A stretch of 8,156 bases of DNA from Vulcanimicrobiota bacterium (GTDB lineage: Bacteria > Vulcanimicrobiota > Vulcanimicrobiia > Vulcanimicrobiales > Vulcanimicrobiaceae). The notes beneath the pieces are model-generated. The model was given only the letters and a program-made list of their open reading frames with translations. It ran no database searches and had not been told where the DNA came from. Location: the NCBI GenBank assembly GCA_030038335.1, contig JASHPC010000074.1, positions 1 to 8,156 on the forward strand, written 5' to 3'. A program made the translations under genes and the position numbers. Below are positions 1-6,724 of this stretch, piece by piece; position 1 is the first letter of the stretch; every line of letters begins with the position of its first letter.

Positions 1-66
1 GCGACCGTTGCGTGTCGAGCCGGCACCCTTTTTCGACGCGAAAAGCTGGAGATCGAAGCGGAACAT
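1..66 (-). CDS. rpmA: 50S ribosomal protein L27, N-terminal part (cut by window edge)
   Basis: The reverse complement of 66-1 opens with ATG and reads 22 codons: MFRFDLQLF followed by ASKKGAGSTRNGR. The second part matches the start of mature bacterial L27 (E. coli AHKKAGGSTRNGRD), whose N-terminus reaches the peptidyl-transferase centre of the 50S subunit. The first nine residues match the extension of Bacillota-type L27 (typically M-L-x-L-x-LQFF before ASKKG). In Staphylococcus aureus that extension is removed by the cysteine protease Prp. Here LQFF is LQLF, with the expected cut between F9 and A10. The ATG has no Shine-Dalgarno sequence and lies 9 nt downstream of a good -10 box. rplU and prp, the usual upstream neighbours, are not here; an S66 peptidase gene lies upstream instead. 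Identity is quite certain despite the short length. The rest of the gene lies outside the window. Confidence 0.9.
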   Translation of the reverse strand, partial: MFRFDLQLFASKKGAGSTRNGR

Positions 67-75
67 AGCCGCGTG

Positions 76-105
76 AGTATAGCAAGGGCTCCCGAGCCTT
101 GGCAA
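76..105 (-). promoter_or_regulatory. sigma70-type promoter for rpmA, leaderless spacing
   Basis: Read on the minus strand, TTGCCA (105-100; 5 of 6 to TTGACA) is followed after 18 nt by TATACT (81-76; 5 of 6 to TATAAT). The -10 is preceded by TG plus one base, giving the extended -10 form TGCTATACT. Transcription normally starts about 7 nt past the -10, near G69, so the leader before the ATG at 66 would be about 0-4 nt. No ribosome binding site precedes the ATG, which agrees with leaderless or near-leaderless translation. The promoter lies just past the stop codon of the upstream S66 gene (113-115). The start point is inferred, not measured. Confidence 0.72.
83..101. repeat. imperfect inverted repeat inside the rpmA promoter spacer
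   Basis: The plus-strand core GGCTC-CC-GAGCC (87-98) is a perfect 5+2+5 inverted repeat. Allowing one bulged G it extends to CAAGG(G)CTC / GAGCCTTG over 83-101. It fills most of the spacer between the -35 and -10 boxes of the rpmA promoter, the position of an operator. It also lies 12 nt past the stop of the S66 gene, where a terminator might be. No U-tract follows on the minus strand, so an intrinsic terminator is not supported. Chance occurrence is possible in G+C-rich DNA. Confidence 0.35.
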
Positions 106-112
106 GCGCAGT

Positions 113-1096
113 TCAGGCGCGCACGCCCGCCTCAGGAATTTCAAGCGTCCGGGTGCTTGCGTCCAGTACCGCTTCCAGCCCGATTGGCAGCACCCACTGC
201 TCGGGAATATGGCCCACCGGTACCCCGGTGAGGACGGGTACTCCAAGACGACCGAGCCGGTCCTCAAGGACTTCTTGCGCCGTCATCGATGGTCCACTCG
301 CGGCGCAGTGCGTGCACGCTCCGAAGATGACGCCGGTCGCGGCCTTGATTGCGCCCGAGAGACGAAGCTGGGTCAGCATGCGATCGATGCGATACGGCTC
401 TTCGTCCACGTCTTCGAGGACGAGCAATGCGCCGCGGACGGGAACTTCGTACGGTGTTGCCATGAGGCTCGCGACGAGGCTGAGATTGCCTCCGGCGATC
501 CTCCCTCTCGCGCGTCCCTCGGTGACGACCGAGGCGCCGGGAGCGTGAAGCGCTCCGATGGGATCGGGCGACATGCAAGCACGCTCGAAATACCCGCGCG
601 TCACGTCATCGAAGACCGACTCCTTTGCCGCTAGCGGTCCGTGGAACGTCACTACGGCGCTGCGGCGCGCCACGGCGTTGAGAATCGCCGTGATGTCGGA
701 GAATCCCATGATGACTTTGGGATCGCGGGCGATCGCGGAGTAGTCGAGGTCGTCGAGGATGCGCATGGTGCCGTACCCGCCGCGCAACGCAATGATGGCG
801 CGTATCCGGCTGTCGCGTGCCATGCGGTTGAAATCCGCCGCGCGAACGGCGTCACCGCCCGCGAGGTAGCCGTCGCCGGCGCTGACGGAACTCCCGAGAA
901 CCGGCTGCAATCCGAGCGACCGAATGTTTTCAACGCCCCGTTCGATCTCCGCATCGGTAAGTGGTGACGCGGGAGCGATCAAGCCAACCGAATCCCCTTT
1001 GCGAAGCATCGGCGGTTTGCGCATTCCGGTCGGAAACTCGGGAAGTGCGCACGCACCGGCCATCGTCAATGCAAGAAACTCTCCTCGTGTCGTCAC
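113..1096 (-). CDS. S66-family LD-carboxypeptidase (LdcA/MccF-like), Tat-like N-terminus
   Basis: This 327-residue serine peptidase is of the muramoyltetrapeptide LD-carboxypeptidase/MccF family. Such enzymes trim the terminal D-Ala from murein tetrapeptides during cell-wall recycling or cleave related amide substrates. The Ser-Glu-His triad is visible: S133 in GFSD, E228 in LEDVDEEPYRIDRML and H296 in VPVGHIPEQW. The Glu-His spacing of 68 equals that of Pseudomonas LdcA (E217, H285). The family motifs LIAPASP, RGGYG and GGNLSLVASLMATPYE are also present. I chose GTG at 1096 because GAGG lies 7 nt upstream (1107-1104). A GTG at 1114 would add six residues but has a poorly spaced GGGGG. From 1096 the protein starts MTTRGEFLALTMAGACA, which resembles a Tat signal (TRRxFL) whose second Arg is Gly. 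Export is therefore uncertain. Substrate cannot be told from sequence. Confidence 0.9.
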   Translation of the reverse strand: MTTRGEFLALTMAGACALPEFPTGMRKPPMLRKGDSVGLIAPASPLTDAEIERGVENIRSLGLQPVLGSSVSAGDGYLAGGDAVRAADFNRMARDSRIRAIIALRGGYGTMRILDDLDYSAIARDPKVIMGFSDITAILNAVARRSAVVTFHGPLAAKESVFDDVTRGYFERACMSPDPIGALHAPGASVVTEGRARGRIAGGNLSLVASLMATPYEVPVRGALLVLEDVDEEPYRIDRMLTQLRLSGAIKAATGVIFGACTHCAASGPSMTAQEVLEDRLGRLGVPVLTGVPVGHIPEQWVLPIGLEAVLDASTRTLEIPEAGVRA

Positions 1097-1171
1097 CGTT
1101 GCGCCTCTGTTCACCGCGCGGGAAGGTCCCCCTGGAGCGCCGGACGTAAGTTGCTTCTAGTTTTGGAGTCG
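1097..1171. promoter_or_regulatory. divergent intergenic region between S66 gene and fabF operon
   Basis: These 75 bp separate two divergent start codons and must hold, or overlap, the promoters for the S66 gene and the fabF-rnc-smc-purH operon unless those lie inside the opposite gene. I cannot define a convincing -35/-10 pair on either strand. The best plus-strand -10-like hexamer is TAGTTT (1158-1163; only 3 of 6), 8 nt before the fabF ATG and without a matching -35. No clear palindrome or riboswitch-like structure is seen. Confidence 0.3.
1104..1107 (-). promoter_or_regulatory. ribosome binding site deciding the S66 gene start
   Basis: On the minus strand AGAGG (1108-1104) precedes GTG at 1096 by 7 nt, the preferred spacing. 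It supports the shorter start over the GTG at 1114, whose nearest purine run lies about 12 nt away. Confidence 0.5.
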
Positions 1172-2452
1172 ATGCATCACTCTCCGGGTTCTGCCGAGAA
1201 CGCAGGCCGGCGCAGGGTTTTTGTCACGGGTCTCGGTGCGGTGACTCCCTTGGGGAACAACCGCGACGAGTTCTGGCGGCGTCTCTGCGCGGGTGAGTCC
1301 GGCGTCGGCCACATCACGTCGTTCGACGCGAGCGATTTCACGACGCGCTTTGCCGCGGAAGTCAAAGATTTCAACGGCGAGCAGCTGATCGGTAAGAAGG
1401 AAGCACGGCGCATGGATCGCTTCGCGCAATACGCTTTCGTTGCAGCTCGCGAAGCGATCGAAGACGCGAAGTTCCCGAGCGACGCGGAGGAGCATAAACG
1501 CGTCGGAATAGTGCTCGGCACCGGGATCGGCGGCATACAGACGTTCTGGCAGATGTCCGATCGCGCGCACGATATCGGAACGTGGGCGAAGACCTCGCCC
1601 TTTTTCATTCCGATGCTCATGAGCAACGCTGCACCGGCGCATATTTCCATGGCGTACGGATTCCGTGGACCGATCTTCGCGACGGCAAGTGCGTGCGCGA
1701 GCGCGAACGACGCGATCGCGACGGCATACAACCTCGTCGCACACGGCGATGCGGTCGCGATGATCACAGGCGGTACGGAGGCGACGATTACGCCGCTCGC
1801 GATGGGCGGCTTCTGCTCGATGCGCGCGATGTCGACGCGCAACGACGATCCGGCGCGAGCATGCAGGCCGTTCGACCGCGACCGCGATGGCTTCGTCCTC
1901 GCCGAAGGTGCGGGGATTCTGCTGATCGAGGAAGCGGAGCATGCGATCGCGCGTGGAGCGCGCCCCTATGCCGAGATTCTCGGATACGGACAATCGGCCG
2001 ACGCATACGACATCGTTGCCGTAGAACCGAACGGAGACGGCGTCGTCCTCGCGCTGCATCGCGCGATCGAGCGCGCAGGCATCGCTGCGACGGAGATCGA
2101 CTATATCAACGCGCACGGAACCTCGACGCCGATCGGCGATCCGGCCGAGTCGAAGGCGATAGAGCGCGCGTTTGGCGAACACGCGTACCGCATCGGCGTC
2201 TCGTCAACGAAGTCGATGACGGGACACGCGCTCGGTGCCGCGGGAGGACTCGAAGGGGTTGCGACCGCGCTCGCGGTGGCGCACGACGTCATGCCCCCGA
2301 CGATCAACTACGAGCATCCAGATCCCGAGTGCACGCTCGACTACGTTCCGAACGTGGCGCGAAAGGCACCGATCCGCGTTGCGCTCTCGAACTCGTTCGG
2401 CTTCGGAGGGCACAACTGCGTCATCGTCTTCGGCAAGCCGCGTGCGCGGTGA
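1172..2452 (+). CDS. fabF: 3-oxoacyl-[acyl-carrier-protein] synthase II
   Basis: FabF (KAS II) condenses malonyl-ACP with a growing acyl-ACP in cytosolic type II fatty-acid elongation. This 426-residue thiolase-fold protein has the full Cys-His-His set: C175 in TASACAS, H315 in NAHGTSTPIGD, K347 and H352 in STKSMTGHALGAAGG. These correspond to E. coli C163, H303, K335 and H340, each shifted by 12. The Gly-rich C-terminal NSFGFGGHN is also present. The N-terminus RRRVFVTGLGAVTPLG begins after about 14 extra residues. I start at ATG 1172, preceded by GGAG at 1165-1168 with a short 3-nt gap. TTG at 1151 would add seven residues and has no site at good spacing. It is the first gene of an overlapping cluster. 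acpP, fabD and fabG, common neighbours of fabF, are not upstream. A dedicated polyketide role is possible but nothing here suggests it. Confidence 0.95.
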   Translation: MHHSPGSAENAGRRRVFVTGLGAVTPLGNNRDEFWRRLCAGESGVGHITSFDASDFTTRFAAEVKDFNGEQLIGKKEARRMDRFAQYAFVAAREAIEDAKFPSDAEEHKRVGIVLGTGIGGIQTFWQMSDRAHDIGTWAKTSPFFIPMLMSNAAPAHISMAYGFRGPIFATASACASANDAIATAYNLVAHGDAVAMITGGTEATITPLAMGGFCSMRAMSTRNDDPARACRPFDRDRDGFVLAEGAGILLIEEAEHAIARGARPYAEILGYGQSADAYDIVAVEPNGDGVVLALHRAIERAGIAATEIDYINAHGTSTPIGDPAESKAIERAFGEHAYRIGVSSTKSMTGHALGAAGGLEGVATALAVAHDVMPPTINYEHPDPECTLDYVPNVARKAPIRVALSNSFGFGGHNCVIVFGKPRAR

Positions 2453-3167
2453 CGCGCGACAGCGCCGGCTCCGCAGTCTGCTCGCGCTCGCCGGCGTGCG
2501 TCTTGCTCCAGACGTCGTTGCAATCGAGCGCGCATTCGTCCACGAGAGCCTCGCGCGCGAGAGCGGTGAGGCGTCGAACGAGCGGCTGGAGTTTCTGGGC
2601 GATTCCGTGCTCGGGGCGATCACGGCCGCCTGGCTCTTCGAGCGCTTTCCCAACGAACCGGAAGGCGGCCTGACGTTGCGAAAGGCCGCGATCGTTAACG
2701 ACGCAGAGCTCGCGCGCACCGCGCGGCGCCTCGGGTTCCAAGATCTCGTGCTCGTCGGAACGGGAATGCGCAGTGCGGGAGGATCCGAGAACGCGACCGT
2801 GCTCGCCGATGCGTTCGAAGCCTTCATAGGCGCGCTCTATTTGAGGTACGGCATCGAGCGCGCGCGCCGCTTCGTCTTATGCGAGCACGTGGAGCTGCAA
2901 CAGCACTCCGGCGAGGCGCCGCTCGACGCAAAGACGCGCTTGCAGCATCACGCGCAGGCGCACCTTGGCGGAACGCCGTCGTATCGTGACGAGAGTCGCG
3001 GCACGCCGCAGCAGCCGGAGTTCTTCTCGCGCGTCGAAGTCAACGGCGCACAGCTTGGCAGCGGCAGCGGAACGTCGAAGAAGCACGCTCAGCAGGCGGC
3101 GGCGGAGAACGCGCTCCAAGGTATAGGGATGGCGAGCGCTACGCAGCGGGGCTCCGAGCGCACGTGA
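2442..3167 (+). CDS. rnc: ribonuclease III
   Basis: RNase III cuts double-stranded RNA, including rRNA precursors, as a Mg2+-dependent homodimer. The 241-residue product has the catalytic domain first. It carries the signature NERLEFLGDS (46-55) with acidic residues E50 and D54, and LADAFEAFIGALYL with D123 and E126, matching E. coli E41, D45, D114 and E117. A double-stranded RNA-binding domain follows (about 162-230), ending in TSKKHAQQAAAENAL with its Lys pair and Ala-rich helix. The reading frame stays open further upstream inside fabF. The first sensible start is GTG 2442, which keeps the N-terminal helix of the family and overlaps fabF by 11 nt. No Shine-Dalgarno sequence is apparent, so translation probably depends on ribosomes ending fabF. 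A GTG at 2496 would cut into the domain. The rnc-smc neighbourhood is classical in Bacillota. Confidence 0.94.
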   Translation: MRGDARQRRLRSLLALAGVRLAPDVVAIERAFVHESLARESGEASNERLEFLGDSVLGAITAAWLFERFPNEPEGGLTLRKAAIVNDAELARTARRLGFQDLVLVGTGMRSAGGSENATVLADAFEAFIGALYLRYGIERARRFVLCEHVELQQHSGEAPLDAKTRLQHHAQAHLGGTPSYRDESRGTPQQPEFFSRVEVNGAQLGSGSGTSKKHAQQAAAENALQGIGMASATQRGSERT

Positions 3168-6100
3168 AGCTCAAACGCGTCAAGGCGTTCGGCTTCAAGA
3201 CGTTTGCCGAGCCGACGACCGTCGAGTTTGCGGGCGGCATTACGGCAATCGTCGGACCGAACGGGTCGGGGAAATCGAATCTCGTCGACGCGTTTCGCTG
3301 GGTCCTCGGCGAGACGTCGACGCGCTCGCTTCGCAGCGGTAAGCTCGAAGACGTTATTTTTGCGGGCAACGAGAAGCGCAAGCCTCTGGGACTCGCCGAG
3401 GTCTCCATTACCTTCGATAACGCGGATCGCTCGTTGCCGATCGAGTTCGGTGAAGTGGAGATAACGCGGCGCGCGTACCGCGCGGGCGAGAGCGAGTACT
3501 TCATCAATCGAACGCAAGTGCGTCTGCGCGACGTGCACGATCTGCTCATGGGCACCGGCCTCGGCCCTGGGTCGTATGCGATCGTCTCGCAAGGTGAGAT
3601 CGATGTCGTTCTCAAGAGCAAACCGACAGAACGGCGCGTGCTCTTCGAAGAGACCGCTGGCATCAGTAAGTTTCTCGCTCGCAAGCACGAGTCGATGCGT
3701 AGGCTCGAGCAGACGGAAGCGAATGCGATTCGCATCAGCGATCTCATCGCGGAGACCGAGAGACGCATTCCCGAGCTCGATACCCAGGTGCGCAGAGCGA
3801 AGCGGTATCGCAAACTGAGCGCGCGGGTGCGAGATTTCGAGATTCTTTCGTATCTGCGAGCGAGCGCGTCGCGCCGCGACGAGCGCGAGCGCCTGCGCGA
3901 GGAGCTGAAGGGAAGCGACGAAGAGCGAGCGACGCTCGCGGCGCGCGTCGCGATGATCGGCGCGACTCTCGCCGACGCGCGCACGCAGTTCTACCGCTCT
4001 GAGCTCGCGCTGGAAGAGCTGCACTCGCAGGCACAAGATCGCCGTGGCGAGCTCTCGCAACTGGAAGCAGAGTACGCCGGCGCGCTGGCGCGGCGTGAGG
4101 CGCTGGAAGGGCAGTCGACGCAGACGTCGCAAGACGCCGAGCGCGTCGTTGCGGAGCGCGAGTCGCTCGAACGGTCGTTGAACGACCTCGATGCGCAGCT
4201 CGAGCCGCTGGAGCTGCTTGCAAACGAAGCGCGAGAGCGCGAGCTTGCGGCGCAGAAGTCGCTGGCACAGGCGCGCGGCCGGCTCGACGCGGTCTTCACG
4301 CAGTTGCGCGCCGTGGAGGCGGATGCTGCCGAACGAGCCGCGCGCACCGCCGAGCGCCGCGTTCAGCGGGAGAACGTTCGAGCAGAAGTCGAGCGCTGTG
4401 AGGCGGAGTTGGAAGGATCGCGGCGCCACCTAGAGTCGCTGGAGCTCGCCGTCGGTAGTGCGACGCAGCAGATGGCGCAACGCCGCCTGCACGTCGACGC
4501 GCTCGAAGCGCAGGCGCTCAAGGCGCACGAGGCCGTCGAAAACGCAGAACGTAAAGCGAGTGACGCGCACGACGACGTCGTGCGAGCGGAGAGCGTACAT
4601 CGAGAGCATGCCGCTGAAGTGACTGCCGCGGAGTCGCGCTTGCATACGATCGAAGAGCTCGAAAACGCGCTCGAAGGGCACGTCCCCGGAACGCGAGCGA
4701 TCGTGGATGCGTGGCAGCGCGGCGAGCTCTCCGGAATCGAAGGCATTGTCTCCAACTTGATCTCCATAGACGAGAAGCTCGCACACGCGATGGACGTCGC
4801 GTTTGGCGCACGCCTCTCGAACATCGTGACGAAAACGACTGCGGACGCCGAGCGCGCGATCGAATACCTCAATCGTAGCGAGCTTGGACGTGCAACGTTC
4901 ATGCCGCTCGACCGAGTTGTTCGAAGAGCGTCGCTCCCGGAAGGACTCGCGCGCGAGCCCGGGGTCGTTGGATATGCGTGCTCGCTGATTCGCTGCAACG
5001 ATAACGTTGCGAGCGTCGTCGAGAGCCTCGTGGGCGACGTGCTCGTCGTCGACACGCTGCACACCGCGATGCGCATCGCTCGCGAGAAGTCGCCGCCCGT
5101 CGTCATGGTCACGCTTGCAGGAGAGATGGTCGCTGGCGGACAGATCACGGGCGGACGCTTTGCACGGGAGCGATCGATTCTCTCACGTCGCGCGCAGGCC
5201 GCCGGCTTGCGAGAGCGGCTCGGTGCGATGGGCGCTCGTCTAGCGGAGTACGAGGCTGCCGTGCACGCCGAACGCGCGCGTGCCGAGGTCGTGGCTACCG
5301 AGCGCAATGCAGCGCGCGACGCAGTTGCCGAGCGAGAGTCGTTGCTCGCGGAAGCGCGCGCTGAAGTCGCGGCTCGGCAGGCGGAACTCGACCACATGAG
5401 CGGCGATCTTCAAAACGCGCGCGCCGCGCTGGAGGAGGTTGCGGAACGCGAACGCGCCGCGCGCGATCGCGAGCGCGAGTACGGCGCCTCTGAACCCGGC
5501 GTGGAACGTGCCGAGGAAGAGCGTCATAGACTCGAGGCCGAGCTCGCACGGATTCGCGACGAGATCGCACGTGCCGATGAAACGCAGACGCGGCAGACCG
5601 CCGAAGCGCTCAGCGTGAGAGAACGCCTCGCTTCGCTCGCGGCGCAGCGCAGCGCGGCGGCCGCGCGTCTCGCTATGCTCGACCAGGACGACGAACGCGC
5701 GCGCCTCGCGCGCGAACGCATGCTCGCCGACATCGGGTCGCTCATGGAGCAAACGCGAACGGCACACGCGCGCGTCGAAGGACTGCGTCGCGGAGTGGCG
5801 GAGGTCGACGCGCAGCTCGAGGAGGCACGTCGCGCGCGCGAGGAACTCGGCGATCGGCAGACGGCGCTCGAGGGCGAGCTGCACGCTGCGGAGCTAGAGG
5901 AGCGCGAAGCGGTTCGAGCAGTCGAAGGCCGCCACACTCGGATGACACAGATCGAAGCCGAGCTCGGAATGATCGTCTCGCAGTTCGCGCAGAATCCGGC
6001 GACGGACGACGAGTGCAAAGACGTTGGCGAGCGCTATCGCGACGAGCCGGACAGCATCGTCGACGATTTGCCGCGTCTGCGGGACGAGCTCGCGCGGCTC

Positions 6101-6724
6101 TCCGCGAACGTGAATCTCAATGCCGAATCGGAGCGCGAGGAAGTTGCCGAGCGCGAGCGATTCCTGCGTACGCAACTCGACGATTTGTCGCAAGCGCGAG
6201 AGACGCTGCTGAAGTCGATCAAGGAGATCGAACAGGAGACCCAGGCGCAGTTCAACGAGACGTTCGAGCGGGTAGCGCGCGAGTTCACAGCAGTGTATGG
6301 AAGGCTGTTCGAGGGTGGAACCGCGCGCATGTGGCAGACGAATCCGGAGAACCTCTCCGAAACGGGAATCGAGATCGCCGTGCAGCCCCCGGGCAAGAAG
6401 CAGATGCCGCTGCCCGCGCTCTCGGGCGGCGAGCAGGCGATGACGGCGGCTGCCTTGATCTTCGCGCTCATCACGGTGAAACCGTCTCCGTTCTATCTGC
6501 TCGACGAGGTGGACGCAGCCATGGATGACATTAACGTAGAGCGCTTCTCGGACATGGTCCGCGAGCTGTCACACAATAATGCCGACATGATTATCGTCAC
6601 GCATAACAAGAAGACGATGGAACTCGCGAGCCGCATGTACGGCGTGACGATGACCGAGTCGGGAATCACGTCGATTATCTCCGCCGAGCTGACAGGACGG
6701 CAGGCGGAGCCCGCTATTGCCTGA
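3164..6724 (+). CDS. smc: chromosome segregation protein SMC
   Basis: This is the SMC subunit of the bacterial condensin (with ScpA and ScpB), an ATP-driven DNA loop-extruding machine. It has 1186 residues, the normal full length. Order: N-terminal half-head with Walker A GPNGSGKS (31-38, K37); first coiled coil (about 155-500, rich in Glu, Arg and Ala); hinge (about 505-670) ending in the glycine motif AGGQITGG; returning coil (about 680-1030); C-terminal half-head with ABC signature LSGGEQ (1086-1091), Walker B FYLLDEVDAAMD (catalytic E1115) and the H-loop THNK (H1147). The end, YGVTMTESGITSIIS, is close to the B. subtilis type. Start GTG 3164 overlaps the rnc stop by 4 nt (GTGA) and gives the canonical MKLKRVKAFGFKTF. 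No strong ribosome binding site is seen, consistent with coupling to rnc. scpA, scpB and ftsY are not in the window. Confidence 0.97.
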   Translation: MKLKRVKAFGFKTFAEPTTVEFAGGITAIVGPNGSGKSNLVDAFRWVLGETSTRSLRSGKLEDVIFAGNEKRKPLGLAEVSITFDNADRSLPIEFGEVEITRRAYRAGESEYFINRTQVRLRDVHDLLMGTGLGPGSYAIVSQGEIDVVLKSKPTERRVLFEETAGISKFLARKHESMRRLEQTEANAIRISDLIAETERRIPELDTQVRRAKRYRKLSARVRDFEILSYLRASASRRDERERLREELKGSDEERATLAARVAMIGATLADARTQFYRSELALEELHSQAQDRRGELSQLEAEYAGALARREALEGQSTQTSQDAERVVAERESLERSLNDLDAQLEPLELLANEARERELAAQKSLAQARGRLDAVFTQLRAVEADAAERAARTAERRVQRENVRAEVERCEAELEGSRRHLESLELAVGSATQQMAQRRLHVDALEAQALKAHEAVENAERKASDAHDDVVRAESVHREHAAEVTAAESRLHTIEELENALEGHVPGTRAIVDAWQRGELSGIEGIVSNLISIDEKLAHAMDVAFGARLSNIVTKTTADAERAIEYLNRSELGRATFMPLDRVVRRASLPEGLAREPGVVGYACSLIRCNDNVASVVESLVGDVLVVDTLHTAMRIAREKSPPVVMVTLAGEMVAGGQITGGRFARERSILSRRAQAAGLRERLGAMGARLAEYEAAVHAERARAEVVATERNAARDAVAERESLLAEARAEVAARQAELDHMSGDLQNARAALEEVAERERAARDREREYGASEPGVERAEEERHRLEAELARIRDEIARADETQTRQTAEALSVRERLASLAAQRSAAAARLAMLDQDDERARLARERMLADIGSLMEQTRTAHARVEGLRRGVAEVDAQLEEARRAREELGDRQTALEGELHAAELEEREAVRAVEGRHTRMTQIEAELGMIVSQFAQNPATDDECKDVGERYRDEPDSIVDDLPRLRDELARLSANVNLNAESEREEVAERERFLRTQLDDLSQARETLLKSIKEIEQETQAQFNETFERVAREFTAVYGRLFEGGTARMWQTNPENLSETGIEIAVQPPGKKQMPLPALSGGEQAMTAAALIFALITVKPSPFYLLDEVDAAMDDINVERFSDMVRELSHNNADMIIVTHNKKTMELASRMYGVTMTESGITSIISAELTGRQAEPAIA
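6706..6709 (+). promoter_or_regulatory. ribosome binding site deciding the purH TTG start
   Basis: GGAG (6706-6709), inside the last codons of smc, stands 7 nt before TTG 6717. No ATG or GTG in the purH frame is available near the start of the conserved domain, so this site fixes TTG as the initiation codon. Confidence 0.65.

Noticed and set aside
83..101. Intrinsic terminator for the S66 gene
   Set aside because: The stem has a bulge and a 2-nt loop, and no T-run follows on the minus strand. The same bases form the rpmA promoter spacer.
100..105. In-frame TTG at the -35 box as an upstream rpmA start
   Set aside because: It would add 13 residues unlike any L27. The ATG at 66 gives exactly the known nine-residue extension.
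1151..1171. TTG 1151 as the fabF start
   Set aside because: No ribosome binding site at suitable spacing, and the added residues (MLLVLES) are not part of the family. ATG 1172 is closer to the conserved start.
1157..2182. 341-codon minus-strand open frame opposite fabF
   Set aside because: It lies wholly within fabF and its composition is that of an antisense shadow, without family motifs.
1582..2673. 363-codon plus-strand frame overlapping fabF and rnc
   Set aside because: An Arg-rich out-of-frame translation; fabF and rnc account for the region with conserved catalytic residues.
729..5470. Four copies of the octamer GCGATCGC (729, 1712, 1943, 5463), like the cyanobacterial HIP1 repeat
   Set aside because: More than base composition alone predicts, but each lies in coding sequence and GCGATCG is a favoured string here (Ala-Ile and related codon pairs). 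A genome-wide count would be needed before calling it a repeat family.
3089..5884. Long open frames on the minus strand opposite smc (up to 446 codons)
   Set aside because: They are Arg/Leu/Ala-rich low-complexity translations with no recognisable domain. They mirror the G+C-rich third positions of the real smc frame, which shows every SMC motif.
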